In this document: positions 60,401-64,000 of the stretch, in pieces | How positions within the stretch are numbered: the first letter of the stretch is position 1 | How the letters are laid out: every line of letters begins with the position of its first letter | Assembly (NCBI GenBank): GCA_036785705.1 | Contig: JAWUZG010000032.1 | Coordinates: 16,735,501 to 16,799,500, forward strand | Length of the DNA: 64,000 nt | Direction: 5' to 3' | Origin: Acanthornis magna | Taxonomy: Eukaryota; Chordata; Aves; Passeriformes; Acanthizidae | Notes under the pieces: model-generated | What the model saw: the letters and a program-made list of their open reading frames with translations, nothing else | Told to the model about the DNA's origin: nothing | Databases searched by the model: none | Position numbers and translations under genes: made by a program

Positions 60401-61077
60401 AACTTCAGTTGGGCAAGTCCTTTAAACTACTAGTGAAGAGAATATACTATATATTCTGTTTCTTTAAATCTCTTTTACAAAGTATTCCCTACCACCTCAG
60501 TCTGTGAAGGGACAGTGGACTCCACAAATCTTTGCCCTGACAACACAGCAGCCAGGCAAAGATTTAAAGATATTTAACCATTTTTCAGTCTTGTGGAACC
60601 AGAAAGCCAGCGGTAGTAGAAGCAACCCACAATGCTGATGATCCTTCCCATACTGCCAGCGATCAAGCTATGAAAACTACATCCTCCTGTGCTAGAGGAA
60701 TGGACAAAATAAAGAGGAGGTAAAATTTCAGTCTCAGTCTCTTGAAAATGGTGAACAACATCACCATTTTAAAATCATCACCTACAGTTTCAACATGATT
60801 TTAAACATCATGAACTACGGAATACTATTCTTCATACTAAAGAAACCACACTTCTTTGTCTAAATGAAAGTAAATGGAGACAATTAAGTTGCTGATCACT
60901 GAACATCAGTACAGCTCTGATGTTCTTTATTAGTCAAGTTCCTATTATATGCTAATCTCATGTAACAAGACAAAGCAATTATTCTTACAAAACCAAAATG
61001 TGTAATTGCAGAACTGGAACAAATGTCTGGGCCAGCCATAGCTTCCAAAATTGCTTTTATTTTCAAATTTGGTATTT

Positions 61078-61663
61078 TGGTTTAACCCCAGCCAGCAACT
61101 GAAAATGGCACGGCTGCTTGCTCACTGCCTCCCTGTGCTCTACTCTGGTGGTGGTGAGTATTCGGGGGGAGAAAAGCTAAATCTTCTGGGTTGAGGTAAG
61201 AACAGTTTAATAACTGAAACAAAGTAAAACATAGTAATACTAATGACAATTTAAAAATCATTATCATAATGGTAATGAAAAAGAGAGAAAGAAATAAAAT
61301 CCCAGAGAAACAAGAGATGCTTATGACCCACCGATCAATGTCCAACACATCCCCCAGCAGTGATCAGCCCCTCCCAGCAAACTCCCTCCAGTTTATACAG
61401 CGGGCATGACACGCTATGGTATGGAATATCCCTTTGGCCAGTTCAGGTCAGCTGTCCTGGCCATGCTCTCTCACAGTTTCCTTTGCCCCTCCTCACTCCA
61501 TAGAGTACAAGACACTGAAAGTCCTTGACTCAGAGTAAGCACTATTGAGCCATGACCAAAACATCAGTGTGTTCCCAGCATGATTCTCATACTAAATCCA
61601 AAACACAGCACTGAACCAGCTACTAGGAAGAAAATTAACTCCATCTCAGCCAAGACAAGGACA
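61078..61663 (-). mobile_element. Solo LTR, 586 bases
   Basis: On the minus strand it begins TGTCCTTG and ends GGTTAAACCA. It carries TATAAACTGGAGG and an ATTAAA signal, and is the fuller relative of 16042-16601. No retroviral interior remains. It points in the same direction as UBE2J1. Confidence 0.85.
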
Positions 61664-62515
61664 TTCCTTTGGCAGGGCCTTTGTTTTCTGCTACAAAACA
61701 AATGGAAACACCATTTGCCAAGTAAGAGGCCAGCTGTCCTCCATCCTCAGGATCTCAAATGCATCCTTTCTCAAGACTCATAAGCCTCCTGAATAGCTGC
61801 TTCACATCTTCACAGCTTCAAACACATTCTTTCACATGGCCCACAAGACTCCTATACTCATATAAAGTATTAACAACTATTAAAAATACCCAAAAAACTT
61901 TTAATTAGTCTTGCCGTGCTTTCCTTTCGCCCTCAGAAATAGCCAACCTTTAGTCCTTATTTCCCTCAGGGCAGCAGGAAGTACAGTACTCTTCTTGTAG
62001 GTACAATTCAAAACAACTGTTCAGTCAACACAAAGGGAGATAAAACTTATGAAATGCAAGGTGCTTGTTGAACACACTAAGATCAAACAATGTCTTCAGC
62101 CTTAATAAATTTTTAACATCTGTTCAACTTTTATTTTTAAACAACCTATCCTTATTTCATACACAGAAGGTACTAAGCAGCACAATAGCTACTGGCTGTT
62201 TCCTATTAGCTCTGTTTTGTTAACAAAGAACTGACACATGCTTGTTGGCATGGGACACATGTACAAAATATGGAGTGCAGAAAGAAGTACAGTTTGTAGG
62301 AAAAGCAGCAATATTACTGAAGATGACAGCTAAGAGGATCACAATCTCAGCTTGTTATGTTCCCTATGCGGCCAAGATCCCAAAGCACAAGCTGGGCAAC
62401 AAATGCAAGACATGCATGCCATGCCTCCCTCCATGTGCTCTCCCTAGGCCGCCAGTGCCCTCACTAATCAAATTCTCAATGAGGTGGTCTGCTGCAAACA
62501 AAACAAACCGTGTCC

Positions 62516-62641
62516 AAAAAAAATAAAAATAGCACTGTTGTTTGTGGGCTCTGTGTGAGACACTGGAAGTAGCTGTTCAAAAAAAATAAAAATAGCACTG
62601 TTGTTTGTGGGCTCTGTGTGAGACACTGGAAGTAGTTGTTC
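62516..62641. repeat. 63-base tandem duplication
   Basis: Two consecutive 63-base units (62516-62578 and 62579-62641), each beginning with eight A residues and containing TAGCACTGTTGTTTGTGGGC. They differ by one base (AGCTG against AGTTG). The duplication is recent. Confidence 0.95.
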
Positions 62642-64000
62642 ATAATTCTTCAAGGGTCTGTGCTAACACCCGCTCAGACGCCCGGTCACAGCCTACATGA
62701 AAGTGAGAGATAGTCACTACAAGAGCAGTGACTACAAGATTTGGTGTCTGATCTTACAGCAGGCTAAGGGTCACAGCTCTTTGGAAAAAGAACCAAAACA
62801 ACTAAAGAGATTATACCAAGTAGCTGTCTTATAAATTTCAGAAAATAGGGATGTTCCTGAAGCATGAAGAGGATGAAGTCTGTGCTTTAGTCAGCTGAGC
62901 TTTAATATTGATGGGAGAGGTTTATCAGCCATGTGGTAGCAGGCTGATATGCATTTACTAATCCATTTTGAAATCCTAAGACAGAAAATAGCTTGCCCTT
63001 TTACAAGTGCCAAAAATACAAGCAAAAATATAAAGCAACAGCTTACAAGGCTTTGCCTTATTGAAGCAATACAAAGAAGCCTGAAGAGTGGAGTGTGAAA
63101 TTTTTTCCCTTCCAAAATTAATGGTCATTCTGGGAAGAAATAAAAAAGAAATTCAAGTCCATAGGCAGCATGAGAATACAGCATCAGGTGAATGTCCCCA
63201 TGGCTTCAGTCTCCTCCAGAGGGTAACTGACAGGAGACAGGAGCCGCTTGGCCATCCCACACCTCCACTGGCCATGGCCTGGACCTACGGCAAACCAAGA
63301 CCTGCCAAAGCTGTGCTGCCTCTCATTGACAGAGACATGGTGTGCAGGGGAACAAGTTGTCTTGTGTTGTGGAGAGTTACCATCTTTCAATATGTTGGGA
63401 TGAACTAATTAGCTGTAGAAACAGGAATAAGGAAGAAGACAAACACATTGCCTAAGAGCAATCAGCAGCAGGACAAAGCTGTGCAGCAATATTGCTCTTT
63501 TGTGGTCTGCTAGAGAGCACACAAAAAGTACAGCAATGGAGAGCTTAAGTCATCCCCGCTCATCTGTCTTTTCTAGCATTCCCATTCATTGAAGAGGCAT
63601 CCAGGTATTAACGACAGCTCAAAGATGAACTTCAGCTCCTTCATAACTCTGTATCAGAATGTGGCTTAAAAATAAAGATCAATAAAAGGACATCTTTCTT
63701 TTAACAAAATTTTCCTATTTAAAATGCGTTTTGCTCTATAATATTTAATTAAAATAACTTCTATCAAAATGGTAAGTAGGATTTGCCCTTTTAAAAGCTA
63801 CTGTGCAGAAAAGTCACCATTTGCAAACAGTTTGCTCAAGTCCAAAAGCAGATTTCAACAGTAGAAGCCTCTTGCACAGGTACAAAATTATTACTTTTTC
63901 CACTCTGTCTCAAGATAGCGTGTTCCAAATCCCTAAAGCTGACCTAAAGGTTAGCAGCTTGGTTCTTCCTCTATTAAAGGCAAAGCATCAACAACAGACA

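Larger units (their letters stand above)
55120..64000 (-). other. UBE2J1: UBE2J1 intron 1 (at least 8.9 kb; exon 1 not in window)
   Basis: Exon 1 should encode METRYNLKSP and sit near a CpG-rich promoter. I found neither between 55120 and 64000, so the transcription start probably lies beyond the right edge. The intron contains two CR1 copies (56690-57435), a C run at about 59263, a solo LTR (61078-61663) and a 63-base tandem duplication (62516-62641). Nothing else was recognised. Confidence 0.75.

Noticed and set aside
1..64000. CRISPR arrays, bacterial operons, tRNA or rRNA genes
   Set aside because: No spaced repeat arrays, no cloverleaf-like sequences and no rRNA landmarks were seen. The only tRNA-related sequence is the complementary primer site in the retroelement.

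Overview
The window is vertebrate nuclear DNA and almost certainly avian. It holds two split genes with GT-AG introns, several CR1 LINE fragments, and LTR families of the kind that are common in bird genomes. There is no bacterial-style gene organisation. Most open frames that can be drawn across it are chance or antisense frames.

Both genes lie on the minus strand. GABRR2 (GABA-A receptor rho-2 subunit) occupies 998-35429. All nine coding exons are recognisable, every junction is in phase, and together they encode about 464 residues. UBE2J1 (the tail-anchored ER ubiquitin-conjugating enzyme) begins beyond the right edge. Its exons 2 to 8 lie between 55119 and 38365, and exon 1 (about ten codons) was not found. 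About 2.9 kb separates the UBE2J1 stop codon from the GABRR2 start. This stretch holds the UBE2J1 3' untranslated region, a G/T-rich tract and the CpG-dense GABRR2 5' region. The order GABRR2-UBE2J1 on one strand matches the human 6q15 arrangement. The two proteins have unrelated jobs (ligand-gated chloride channel; ER-associated degradation), so their adjacency is synteny and not an operon.

Region by region: 1-997 is GABRR2 3' flank. 998-11169 holds exons 9 to 5, and the 7.2-kb intron 8 carries the most unusual object here, at 3265-6259: two 1.39-kb LTRs around only 216 bases of interior. That interior has a perfect tRNA-Ile primer binding site and a polypurine tract but no protein genes. 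The element is flanked by a 106-base direct repeat. 11170-35429 holds exons 4 to 1 separated by long introns with a solo LTR and a small CR1 scrap. 35430-38364 is intergenic plus UBE2J1 3' UTR. 38365-55119 holds UBE2J1 exons 8 to 2 with CR1 fragments. 55120-64000 is UBE2J1 intron 1 sequence with two CR1 copies, a solo LTR and a 63-base tandem duplication.

The most interesting signals are in the compact LTR element: its tiny interior, the abnormally long flanking duplication, and the way the two LTRs differ. Nearly all substitutions fall in the first 775 bases, and most are T in LTR1 against C in LTR2 in a 5'-CC context. No new protein-coding system was found.
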